From positions 2,108,001 to 2,172,000 of the forward strand of contig NC_089187.1 of assembly GCF_947507565.1 (NCBI RefSeq): a stretch of DNA of 64,000 nt, in the 5' to 3' direction. Within the stretch, counting starts at the first letter, position 1. Each line of letters begins with the position of its first letter. Position numbers and translations under genes: made by a program. The notes beneath the pieces were generated by a model, which worked only from the letters and a program-made list of their open reading frames with translations, ran no database searches and was not told the origin of the DNA. The DNA comes from Oscarella lobularis. Its lineage: Eukaryota; Porifera; Homoscleromorpha; Homosclerophorida; Oscarellidae. Shown here piece by piece: positions 11,801 to 21,864 of this stretch.

Positions 11801-12199
11801 CCGCTCTATATACTCTATCAAAGACTGCGTACGAGCGAGGATCTTCGCGAGGCGCTCATCGCCGCTCTGGACGCAATCGGCGCTCCACCGCCGCCGCCGC
11901 CGCCTCCACCGCCTCCTCCGCCGGGTTCCTATCCCTATATGCAATTCGAACCCATGATTCGTCCTCCGCCGCCGCCGCCGCCACCCCATCCCCCGCCTGC
12001 TCTCCATGCCCAACACCCGGCCTATCAACGACCCCTACGCCCCTTTATGCATCAACCTGGATATGGGATGGGAGGATATCGGCAGGATTTTGACGCGTAT
12101 CCACCGCCGCCGCCACCGCCGCCGCCGCCACCTCGACCGCCTGGAAATAGGTACGGATTTAGGGGATATAGTATGGGAGACCCTAGGTGGAGTCATTAG
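8818..12199 (+). CDS. CDK12: CDK12/CDK13-type transcriptional cyclin-dependent kinase
   Basis: Cyclin K-dependent kinase of the RNA polymerase II CTD (Ser2), linked to elongation, splicing and expression of DNA-repair genes. Eight exons (8818-10174, 10229-10418, 10474-10533, 10670-10771, 10830-10907, 10965-11081, 11130-11261, 11323-12199). The N-terminus is an Arg/Ser-rich SR-like region with a poly-proline tract near residue 240. The kinase has GEGTYGHVY, the cyclin-binding helix [23 protein letters not shown] and [11 protein letters not shown]. The C-terminal extension holds the family signature [14 protein letters not shown], the HE motif that contacts cyclin K. The long Pro-rich tail has several (CCG)n-coded proline runs. 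It could be ancestral to both vertebrate CDK12 and CDK13, so the symbol is approximate. Confidence 0.93.
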
Positions 12200-12777
12200 T
12201 GAGCGTGTATGATTTCTATTAAAAGATCTAGCGGCGAAATTAGTACAGTAGCGTATATATATAGATTTGTAGATTATTGTTTGCTTGCGCGGGTTCGCGA
12301 CTGGCTGCCCGGATGTCCTGGGCGGTGCGCACGCTTAGAGATACAGTAGAAAGGATCGCAAAGAATCGTTCCGTTAGACCGATCGGAATTTTTTTGGGGG
12401 GGTGCAGGTCGATTGGGATTTAGCGATTGGATGGGGCGAATAACTTCGGTTGGGCACGCGCGATTCGATTTCGAGACCGTGTCTCGATAGCGCGGCGTCT
12501 CGTGGACGCCTTCGACGCATCACTGGTGTCGCGTGCATTCTGGGGATGCGGTAGAAACGACTAGGATCGGATTTAGCGTTCTGTTCGAGTTGTGTGGATA
12601 AGTAGGACGATATGCACGTAATTTGCAAAAGAAATCGTTTTTGTTTAAACGACGGCGACGCTTTTTTCTACAGAGCGGTTTTTTAGCGATCTTAATTCCG
12701 TGTTGAGAGCAAATTTGAAAATGTTTTTTTAGACACCACTTCCTGGTCGCACTTAGCGCGCTGTAAACTTAGAAAGT
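12200..12777. other. Intergenic, no gene supported
   Basis: CDK12 3' region and upstream of the next gene. It contains a short TATATATATA run near 12256 and a G-rich run near 12395. Open frames on the minus strand here have no family similarity and no convincing splice partners. Confidence 0.5.
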
Positions 12778-13844
12778 ATGACGCTTCTCGTCGTTTCTAG
12801 CCTCTTCTTCGCCTTCTTCGCCGCTCAAACCGCGGCATCGACGAACGAAACGACGACATCGACGAGCACAACGACTTCCCCGGCCACCGCTGCACCGAAA
12901 ACGCCGCCAAATCTAGCGTGCACACAAATCGATTATTGTTCGTGCAATTTCACAGACGGATCGCGTCATATCAGCTTAAAAACACTTCCCAGGTAGTCTT
13001 CAGCGGCGATGACGCGCCTAAAGGGGGGGAGAAACGAAACCGTGGGTGTGTGCCTAGGATGACGTACACGGGCTACGAAGACGCGGTGACGGTCGTTTAC
13101 GAGCCGTGCAGTCCGTTTACGTACGGCCAAAATGTCAATCAGAGCAGGTGTTCCGTCGAAAGTGGCTCCGTGGTAAATTTCGATTTCGTGATGACGAAAA
13201 TACTTTTTTCGATTTAATATCGGATTTCTGCTAAAAGATGTGCGCAGAAGGCGGCGAGACGAATCCGCCTTTTTACGAATCTTTGGCTGTCGTGTCTCAG
13301 ATGAAGTTCATTGTTGATAGCAATACGCAATCGGTGACTATTCAATACGTTCGGCCTACAACCCACGGCACGCCGGCGCCCAATGCGAGCACCATGTAAA
13401 ATTCTCGTCTCTTGAAGATTCACTGACATAGAATAATTCTAGGTATACGTATGTTCGTCTTGTGTGCGATGCTTGTGCTCATCAGCCAATGCTTCATAAG
13501 ACAAAGATCATGGGTCACAATTGGGTTTGTAGAAGTCCTTGTTATATAGAGGCAGGTTGGGAGTCCTTGATTTCTCCTTCCCCTAGTACTTTGATTTGAA
13601 GGCGGCGTCCAATTGCCGAGCCGACGTGACTCGCTCGCCTTACAATTGCTCGTCGTCGCCTTCGCCGTCTCCGTCGCCGTTGCCGTCACCCGACGAGAAT
13701 TGCAACGACATGCAACACTGCGGAAAAGATTTAGTGATCGCCATTCCCGTGACGGCAGTCGCTACTGCGATCATCGCCATCATGATTTCGTGCTGCGTCA
13801 TAAAACATAAGGAGAGACAAGCGGGACGCTATTACACTCTCTAA
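12778..13844 (+). CDS. Single-pass membrane protein with MRH (mannose-6-phosphate receptor homology) domain
   Basis: Probably a sorting or cargo receptor of the Golgi/endolysosomal system. Exons start at 12778 and continue near 13059, 13244, 13443 and 13588. The protein has an N-terminal signal peptide (MTLLVVSSLFFAFFAAQTA), a Thr-rich linker, then an MRH-like domain: CNFTDGSRHISLKTL, YEPCSPFTYG, CAEGGETNPPFYESLA, VTIQYV and LVCDACA. A Ser-Pro stalk and one membrane helix (VIAIPVTAVATAIIAIMI) follow. The short tail ends RYYTL, where YYTL fits the YxxPhi adaptor-binding signal. The layout resembles ATG27 or the cation-dependent M6P receptor; I cannot tell which is closer. It ends 141 bases from the convergent HSD17B12-like gene. 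Confidence 0.75.
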
Positions 13845-13985
13845 GACCAGTGAAATGACGTTGGATGCTGTTAGTGTAACCTTAGTCTCGATGTACGTGC
13901 TCCGTTTTTTTTAATAGGTATACAGCAACAGAATCAACAAACATCGCGAAAAGAAATAGCAAAAGTGGTTGTCATGACTAGATGA

Positions 13986-14997
13986 TCAGTCTGACCGTTT
14001 CTTTCTCTTCAACGCCTTCTCCCGTATTCCACTAAGAATACTCCACGTCACCTTGCGACGCAAGGCGCTCGGAAGAAGCTCGATTGCGGAACTCTGAATC
14101 CAATGAGACATGCAACCCGTTGTCACGTCGACAACGCCGACAGTGCCAAGCGCATCCCGAGCAAAGCCCTTTGCACTGAGAACAAAGAGCGAGGGCCTCT
14201 TTATTCTACTCATGTTCGTCGCAACGAACATCGGCCTGACACTCTGTATCGTAATCCCCTCGTGGTGCCCATACTCGCCTATCAACGACTGGGTCAACGT
14301 GTCGACGAACGCTTTCGCCGCCGAGTAGACGTTGAGCAGGGGATGCGGACTCGTGCCCGAATAGGACGAAATGTTGATGACGGCGCCACGCCTCTGCGCG
14401 ATGAATCGCGGCAAGAGCGCGCGCGTCATCAACGTGACCGAAGCCATGTTGACGATCATGACCTGCCACATTTTCTCGGGCGGCAGCTCGTGAAAATAGT
14501 CCGGATGATCGAAGCCGGCTCCGACGTTGTTGACGAGAATGCCGATGTCGAGATCTTCGATCTGCGACGCGATTTGATCGTAGAGCGATTGCGATCGTGC
14601 GCCGAAATCGGCGCAGACGACGCGCGTTTCGATTTCCTTGTGCGCCGATCGGATTTCTTGGGCGACGGCGGCGAGTTTCTCCTCGCTACGGCTGACCAGG
14701 ACGACGTTGATGCCGCGACTGGCGAGATCCATCGCGTACGCTTTTCCGATGCCGTCCGTTGCGCCGGTAACGACTGCGGGGGGAAAGAGCGCGTGTCGTG
14801 CGGCGCGATTTGACGCCTCGCGTTCTCTTACCTGCCCATTTGCCGAACTTTCGTCGCAAGTTCGTGCCTAGGCCTAGCTTAGGTAAGACAAAGCAGCGCA
14901 GTCCGGAGTACAGCGATAGGAGAAAGCCCGTGCCGACGCGCAGAGCGGTCGCAGCACCGGCGATGAGAAGAGCCAACTCGTACCACGTGTACGCCAT
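13986..14997 (-). CDS. HSD17B12: HSD17B12-like 3-ketoacyl-CoA / 17-beta-hydroxysteroid reductase, copy A
   Basis: ER-membrane short-chain dehydrogenase. Family members reduce 3-ketoacyl-CoA in fatty acid elongation or steroids at C17. Two exons (14832-14997, 13986-14773) give 317 residues, close to the family's 312. The N-terminal hydrophobic helix carries WYELALLIAGAATALRVGT. The cofactor motif is TGATDGIGKAYA, followed by NNVG, the catalytic Ser in NISSYSGT and YSAAKAF with the Tyr-x3-Lys pair. The C-terminus is basic (ALKRKKRSD). The downstream half of a tandem pair with 15230-16235, about 85% similar by eye. Confidence 0.9.
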
Positions 14998-15229
14998 AAT
15001 ACGCGCTTCGCGTGCTTTAGAGACCGCGCTAATTGCTAATACAGTATGTACGCATTTTTAGACAACTGTCTTTCTCACCGCAACCGCAATCACTACTACA
15101 GCCAGTGAAAGAGTAAATTGGATGTTAGTGTAGCCTCAATGTAGTCTATGTCTATATGCTTTATACCAGGAATGCATCACCAGACAAAAAGAAATAGCAA
15201 ACATAGGTGCTTGGCTCTAGCTACACAAT

Positions 15230-16235
15230 TCAGTCTGACCGTTTCTTTCTCCTCAGCGCCTTCTCCCGCCCTCGATTGAGAATCGTCCAAATCATCCTGC
15301 TAAACAAAGCCCTCGGAAAAAGATCGGCAGCAAAACTCTGAATCGAATGAGGCATGCAACCCGTTGTCACGTCAACGACGCCAACAGTGCCAAGTGCGTC
15401 TCGAGCAAAACCCTTTGCAGTGGGAACAAAGAACGAGGGCTTCATTTTAGTCATATTCGTTGCAACGAACAGCGGCCTGACACTCTGTATCATAATCCCC
15501 TCGTGGTGCCCATACTCGCCAATCAACGATTGGGTCAATGTATCAGCAAACGCTTTCGCTGCTGAATAGACGGCGAGCAGGGGCTGTGGACGCGTGCCTG
15601 AAAAGGACGAAACGTTGATGATGAGGCCACGCCTCTGCAAGATCAATCGAGGCAATAACGCGCGGGTCATTAACGTGACCGAAGCCATGTTGACGATCAT
15701 GAGCTGCCACATTTTCTCCGGTGACAGCTCGTGAAAATAGTCCGGATAATCGTAGGCGACTCCGACGTTGTTGACGAGAATGCCTATATCGAGATCTTCG
15801 ATTTGCAATGCGATTTGGTCGTAGAGCGACTGCGATCGCTCGCTGAAATCGGCGCAGACGACGCGCGTTTTGATTCTCTGGTGCGCCGCTTCGATTTCTT
15901 CTGCAACGGCGTCGAGTTTCTTCTGGCTTCGGCTGACGAGAACGACGTTGATGCCGCGACTGGCGAGGTTCGTCGCGTACGCTTTGCCAATGCCGTCCGT
16001 TGCGCCGGTAACGACTGGGCAGAAAAGAGCGCGCATTGGGTGATTTGACCGCGCCCCCGCCACTCTTACCTGCCCATTTGCCGAACTTTCGTCGCAAATT
16101 CGTCCCTAGGCCCAGTTTAGGTAAGACAAAGCAGCGAAGTCCAGAGTACAGCGACAGGAGAAAGCCCGTGCCGACGCGCAGAACGGTCAGAGCACCGGCG
16201 ATAAGGAAAGCCAACTCGTACCACGTGTAAGCCAT
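15230..16235 (-). CDS. HSD17B12: HSD17B12-like 3-ketoacyl-CoA / 17-beta-hydroxysteroid reductase, copy B
   Basis: Tandem paralogue of the gene at 13986-14997, with the same two-exon structure (16070-16235, 15230-16014) and intron position; 316 residues. It has TGATDGIGKAYA, NNVGVAYDYPDYF, VSSFSGT and YSAAKAF, so all dehydrogenase residues are present and both copies look functional. The intergenic stretch between copies (14998-15229) is also partly duplicated. Its start codon lies only 5 bases from an upstream in-frame ATG of the divergent BCL2-family gene. Confidence 0.9.
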
Positions 16236-16240
16236 TTAGA

Positions 16241-17143
16241 ATGCTCTCACGTGACTCACGTGCGTTAGGTCTCACAGTGAACGCAAATCTCATGGAGTCA
16301 TTAGAACAGCAATCCGTCCGTCGCCCGTTGGCGCGGGCTATATTTGCCGAGATGTTAATTTCGACGTATGACGAAGGTGAATGCCCGTCGGAGCTTCAGA
16401 ACGCGCTCCAATCTCTACGAGACCCGGAAATACCTCTCGAAGTCGGACGCAACTTGAGCGCCGTTGCCGATCAGTTCGATCGGACAGAAGGACTTCACGT
16501 CGATGAGCGAGCGCAGAACGTTTCCAGCGAAGAGCTGTCCAAGTACGAGAGATTTAAGAACGTAAGAGGAAGCCCCTCCCCCTCTTTCTTGAACACTTCT
16601 CTCTACGAGAAAAGCCCGGCATGTGTCTTTATTTAGTTCAATACTTACTTTTGTGTAGAATGTATTGCAGCTTCTCTCTCCAATTATGTCTGTGAAGACG
16701 CTCGTGTGGGCTTCAGTGGCGCTTCTTTTTGCCTATGCCGTCAAAATTGTCGTCAAGAGATTCTCCACAGATCGAGGGATTTGCCAAACGATTGTTCATT
16801 ACGTTACTACGTTCTTTGACGAGACCATGATGAATCGCATAAAAGAGATGACTTGGGTCAGTTTAGTGGTCAGAACCAATACCTCCATGCAGTCACTATT
16901 AGTTGTTGATAGAGAGGGCTGCAGGAATTCGCGCGACAGTATACTGGAACAGCTGAAACCAGTGAAACAGGTGAAACGACAGAACCTGACAGTCGTGTTA
17001 GCACTGGTCACCCTATATCACCACATAACAACTCGTTTGGGATGGGCGTTACATTGGGCGTTGGATTGGGAGTTGGATTGGCCATCGGAGCCATTGGAGG
17101 AGTCGTTGCTGGTATTCTCATTGCGACACAAGCAAGCAAGTAA
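16241..17143 (+). CDS. BCL2-family apoptosis regulator (BAK/BOK-like or sponge BHP-like)
   Basis: Three exons (16241-16561, 16659-16856, 16913-17143) join in phase to 249 residues. A BH3-like stretch reads VGRNLSAVADQFDR (Leu...Asp pattern). A hydrophobic helix follows (VKTLVWASVALLFAYAVKIV), equivalent to the BH1/central helix. A BH2-like motif, MTWRGLQEFARQY, is created by the second splice. The C-terminus is a Gly-rich tail anchor (GVTLGVGLGVGLAIGAIGG) ending in ASK, as expected for mitochondrial or ER membrane insertion. Multi-domain rather than BH3-only; pro- or anti-apoptotic role cannot be read from sequence. The true start may be the ATG at 16292, because 16241 lies almost on top of the divergent HSD17B12-like start. 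Confidence 0.8.
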
Positions 17144-17347
17144 GTTGTGTAGCAGACAGACGAATAGCGCTGCCGCATTTGTATTCGTGAAAGTTTCAAT
17201 TAACTGCAATTGAGCAGGAATTAAATAAATTTCTTTTATTATACAATGGTTATAAGGACGAAACGCCGTAGAATTCGTGACCATCGGCGTTGAAGCACTT
17301 GTAGGAACAGAGGAGAATCCTCAACGGAATTATTCCGGGATTATTCA

Positions 17348-18742
17348 TTAAACGAAATTTCTAAAACATGGTCTCTTCATAAAAGGAGGACCTTTCTGTA
17401 CTAATACCTTCTTAGCGTCGACGAATTGTACGCACTCTAGCCACGTGTTTAGAAATAATTCCCCACAGACGGCACATTTTTTGGCGAGAGCGAGCGTCTG
17501 CCTCAAGTTGCCGCCGCCGTCGCGCGACAGAAGAGCAAAATTCATTTGGAATGATCTAATCGAAAAATGAATCCCCTCTTGAGATGAGACGTTCTCTCTT
17601 GTACCTGTCTTTCAGATGCTTCAGAACGAGGCGAGCAGCAAGCTCCTGAGATAATCAGGTAAATTAAAAGCCAAGATATATAATTATATACACAAACCTT
17701 TAATAAGAAGACTTCTTCTACTTGTTCCGATACTACTGGCTTCTCCCTGAGTAGCCTATTGGCTTCAGTATATAATTCCGATAAAGGTAACGTTTTTATC
17801 TGAAAATACAAGTTTCCCGGGAGGACATGTGAGCAGCGCTGATAGGTCTTGCCTCAGATGGAAGTGTTACCAGTCGATTTACAGACACATCTAGTACGGA
17901 CAACTTGAAGCAGCCTTCAATAGCCTTAAAGATATTTGTCAACTGAGACCAAGGTAGACATTGAGTACTCACGCTACTAAGATGGCTGATCTGATTCTTT
18001 CTCAAATACAGTTTTGACAAATTCTTTAGTTGTCCGATAGAATCCGGCACACTTTCCAGAGACAACATTAACAGGTATCAGCAATTCAATAGAGTCTCTA
18101 CCTAGTGAGATGATTGTCTGCCACGTGAAGTTCCCTCAGTTCACCTAGCTGTCCTATCTCTTGAGGCAAGCTCACCAACTGATTCCTATCCAGGCTGAGC
18201 GTTTGTAATCGTTTCAGCCTATTACACAGAATCAATAAGGGCATATTGTCAATAGACGAACTAGCCTGCTTATATCAGAAGGAAGGGAGCGTAGTGCATT
18301 ATCATTTAGATTCAGCAGTGTCAGATTGTGCAGTGATCCTGTGCAGGAAATTTGTTACAGACAAGTGCCCGATTCGCCCCTGCTCACCCAAAGTCGTAGA
18401 ATTAAGTTGCAAAATTTCGTTGCCGAATATGTGAAGCGATTGGAGTTTGGGAAGATGGCGCAACTGTTGGGGTATGTCCTTCAGTTTGTTGTTGCCAACA
18501 TTAACAAACGTTAGCTGAGTGCGTACGAATCGATAGTTGTCTTCATAAAAGAGTCTTTTTCTGACCTGTCTTAGCTCGGCGATTTCGTCGCAGAGGTCTT
18601 CGAGCTGGTTATTCTTGAAGCTGACCGTTTGGAGAGAAACGATCCGACCGAGAAGAGCGGGAATGCGTTCGAGACCCTTATTGGTAAGATTCAGCGACTT
18701 GGGCTTTGTTTTGGTGGCTTTTAGCAGTAGAGTGTTGGCCAT
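17348..18742 (-). CDS. Leucine-rich repeat protein, LRRC58-like
   Basis: Nine or so short exons join in phase. After MANTLLLKATKTKPKSLNL come about eight LRRs of the typical short cytosolic type: LERIPALLGRIVSLQTVSF, LTFVNVGNNKLKDIP, LLNLNDNALRSLPSDI, TLSLDRNQLVSLPQEIG, LHVADNHLTSVPDSIG, LYLRKNQISHLSS and LDVSVNRLVTLPSE. A C-terminal helical segment holds LAARLVLKHLK, followed by a small CAVC Cys motif in KKCAVCGELFLNTW. The helical segment plus Cys pair recalls LRRC58, but this is from memory of the family only. One intron (5' end at 17852) has a GC donor. Role unknown; likely a protein-interaction scaffold. Confidence 0.75.
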
Positions 18743-19229
18743 TTCTCCATGGTGATCTCTCTAACGTACGCCGGGGGGCGGCATCGTCTATCAACCCGGA
18801 TACGAAAACGATTCTGAACGACTCCACGAGCGCACTTTGTCTCGAATCTTCTGTTTGGCGAGGCTAATGGCTTTCCTTCATTCCGCCGCCGTCTCTCGTT
18901 TCCCAAAAAAGACGTCTATGATTTCAACGCCGGACGATCAATGAACTCGGCGCTCTCCTTCCTCTCACAAGGTTGGTACCAGCACAAAATTACACCACAT
19001 GCGGAATAAAATGTACTCCCACGGCACCCAACGGTTTGCAAACACGGAAGGCCCCCCTTTTCTCTCCCCCACGTACACAGAGAAAAAATAGACAGCCTAC
19101 GTGCTGATACGGTATTTTATTTCATACTCAAGAAAAATCAGTGTAATGCGCTGCAGTCAATAGCTAATTGGCTATACCTAGATAAAAGTCTGCGCCAGCG
19201 GAAAATTCGAATTTTGTTAGGACTCGCAA
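18743..19229. other. Intergenic, no gene supported
   Basis: Lies between the LRR gene start and the SOAT 3' end, both minus strand. It presumably holds the LRR gene promoter. No convincing ORF, RNA gene or repeat seen. Confidence 0.5.
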
Positions 19230-21625
19230 TCATTCGCCGTAGTTGCAAGTTAGAGTGCGCGGAACGATGTAATCAGCCCACGTTGCCTAAGAAAAATATT
19301 AGAGAAACGTTTCCCGTAGAGACAGTCTATTCACTTACATTTGGCATGGGGCAATTTTTACGGACAAACCACTCGTGACTATAGAGACACATGAGAAGGC
19401 CGCAGCCCGTGAACAGCATGAGCCACATAAAAATGTTCCATAAACGAGATTGGCGGTGATTAGTCAAATAGATGAATCCCACTAGAAGACGAGAAGAGTT
19501 TAGCTTAGAGAGCCCCTTAGAACGAGTACACTCACGTCCAAAACCGCCAAACATGACGAAGAGAACTGGAAAGAAAAACCGAAAGGCGCATACGAGAACG
19601 TACTCGTGAACGACGGCCGAGAGAACGAAGACGGCAAAACGAGGAATAGAACTGCAACGAGAATTGTAACTGAAGAACTAGAGAGGGAGAGAGAGAAAGA
19701 GAGACTTTAGAACCAAAACAGAGACGGTAGAGAAAAAACGAAAAACAGACCTTTTCCATGTCTCTAAAGACGTAACTGTGAAGCCAATCGTGAACGACCA
19801 CGTTCCACGTTCGATAGTACGTTCCCCACTGACGACTGTTCCACCAGTCCTAAAATGAATAGTAAGGGAAACGGATGCCGAATCTGTAGGAGACGGAGTG
19901 AAACCTTGTAAAATTGCCGGTCAGCAAATTGCGTCATTTCAGCAAACGCGTTTAACCACGAATGCAGAAGCGAAAAAAATCCTAACAGAAGGACCATAGT
20001 GCCGGGTAGTATGCAGCTGAACACAGCCATGGCGAGACTCCTAAAAAGACCGTGCAAACACTTAGCTCCCACTCTAGACGAGATCCTTTACCTTAGGTTC
20101 CACGGAGCCTTGCCTGTGTTTTGCAGGACGGGTATGAGAAATCGATAAAACATATAGTACGTGTATACCAAACACGCAGCAACCTGAATCAATTAGATAT
20201 TCCATAAACGCTTTTGTTAATTAAGTCAAAAGGACTGTGACCTGGGCAAAATTAGTTGCGACGTATGACCAACGAATTTCAGGCGTCCTGTGAAAGACTC
20301 GGTTTTAATAATTAATAATTAACACCGAAACAGACGTGACGCTTTACCTTGGATACACGTCTCGATAGATGAGCGTCGGGCAAAAAAGAAAATAAAGATA
20401 TCTAGAGAATCCCGGTATCTCTTTGTTTAGACCCGGCGCCAGTTCTAAATCAAACACACGTGGTATCCATCTAATAACTGCATTGATGGAATACCTGCGG
20501 ACGGGTATAGAACCTTAGCGGCATTTTCTCGAATAAACGAATGCACTTTCATAATAAAACGCATCTGATAGAAACAAAAGCCCAAGACGCTCGAGTGAGT
20601 GACACCCATTCCTCTTCTCCCCATACCTGTTCACAGGCGACTACTATAGACGAGGCAGGGGGTAGATCCAATGTCGCGAGCATCGAGATGGGGTAGTAGA
20701 AGAAGAGGAGTAGGTACGACGTGTAGACGATGAACGACGCGACGTCGACGGCGCCACTGGCGTTGGCTTGTCGTCGCGTCTGTATCCAGAATTGAAATAG
20801 GGGATAGATGACGAGAGCTTGCGCCTGCATGGCCATCCATAGGGTGATCACGGTCGAAAAGTCGCCGAACGCCCAGAATATGTGAGAAAAATCAAAAACG
20901 AGTCTAAGAAAGAAATACAGTATAGAAGATTTATTTATGAGAGAGACTGTCACAGAGACACAGAGAGGGTACTGTAATAACACTTCCCTTACCTGCCCTG
21001 TTCTAGTACGTCATAGACGAACGTATTGAATCCCATCACGATAAGCACGACGACGAATATATTGTATATTGTCTGAATGTGTTCCGTTTTGAGCATTGTT
21101 CTAACGAAACGCGGTTCATGTGAGACGCCCCCAAAGGCATATAGATGTATGTATGTATACGTTAGAAGCGAATCCCTTGGACAGAAGACTTTATAGGGCA
21201 AGCGCTTGTGAGGAGCCTTCCTGTTTGACAACCAAGGTGCAAATTCGAATAGAAGTTCCTTAGACTAGCTGACGTACCCCCTTGGGTCCCCGCCGCCGTC
21301 TATCGACTCTTCGTCGATCGTTTGACGGCGTTCGTCTTGCCCGTTTTTCATAGAACGACACGCGTCTTCGATCCACTGCTCCAATCGGCTGTCGATCGTT
21401 TCCACTAGTTCGGCTCGCATTTCCTACGCGACAGGGGGGACCCTCCGTCGATGTTCTGCCCGTCGAACGAATGCGCTCACCGCTGCGTGCTGTCTGAACG
21501 ACTTCGCGGGGTGCGACGTTCCGTTTTCCGTCGACCGGCCGCTTTCGCTCGTACCTAGCTTTTCAGATCGATTCTAATCGTTCCGTTATTTTCTGCGCTA
21601 AACCTCGCTTTCGAGCTTCGTTCAT
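19230..21625 (-). CDS. SOAT: Sterol O-acyltransferase (ACAT/SOAT, MBOAT family)
   Basis: ER multi-pass enzyme that esterifies cholesterol or other sterols with acyl-CoA. About a dozen exons. The first is tiny (21604-21625, starting MNEARKR), the second 21481-21554, the third 21278-21423. Signatures run in order: [60 protein letters not shown] followed by DWWN (the SOAT form of the FYxDWWN motif), [19 protein letters not shown], and SAVVHEYVL with the catalytic His. The end is [14 protein letters not shown] then the stop at 19230. The [10 protein letters not shown] and DWWNS blocks favour SOAT over DGAT1. The first two exons and promoter are included in the 5' end of a duplicated block whose second copy is at 25884. 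Confidence 0.9.
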
Positions 21626-21864
21626 TGTTCTGAAGCTTCGCTACGACGTCACCGCACGAATTAGCACGGCGAAACCCCGTAGGTATAAATAGGCGTTTTT
21701 GAAATTAAGGCATTAGCCCTAATATCGTTGCTTTTGGCGCAAAAAAATAGTTGCTAAAATTTAATCGTCGCTATAATTTAAATTACCGGTAGTTGCCTAA
21801 AGTTCTCCGAGTCGCGTTCGCGACGGTGCGCATGTGTAAGGAATTCATATCGAAAGTAACCCAA
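21626..21864. promoter_or_regulatory. Divergent promoter region SOAT / receptor-like gene 1
   Basis: 239 bases between start codons, containing TATAAATAGG at about 21682 and CATTAGCCCTAATATCGTT near 21711. The same segment, including the TATAAATA motif and the CCCTAATATCGTT stretch, recurs at 26011-26180 upstream of the second receptor-like copy. This shows that the promoter was duplicated with the gene. Confidence 0.6.

Noticed and set aside
12374-12628. 84-codon minus-strand frame after CDK12
   Set aside because: Arg/Ser-rich but no splice partner, no homology recognised and no start context.
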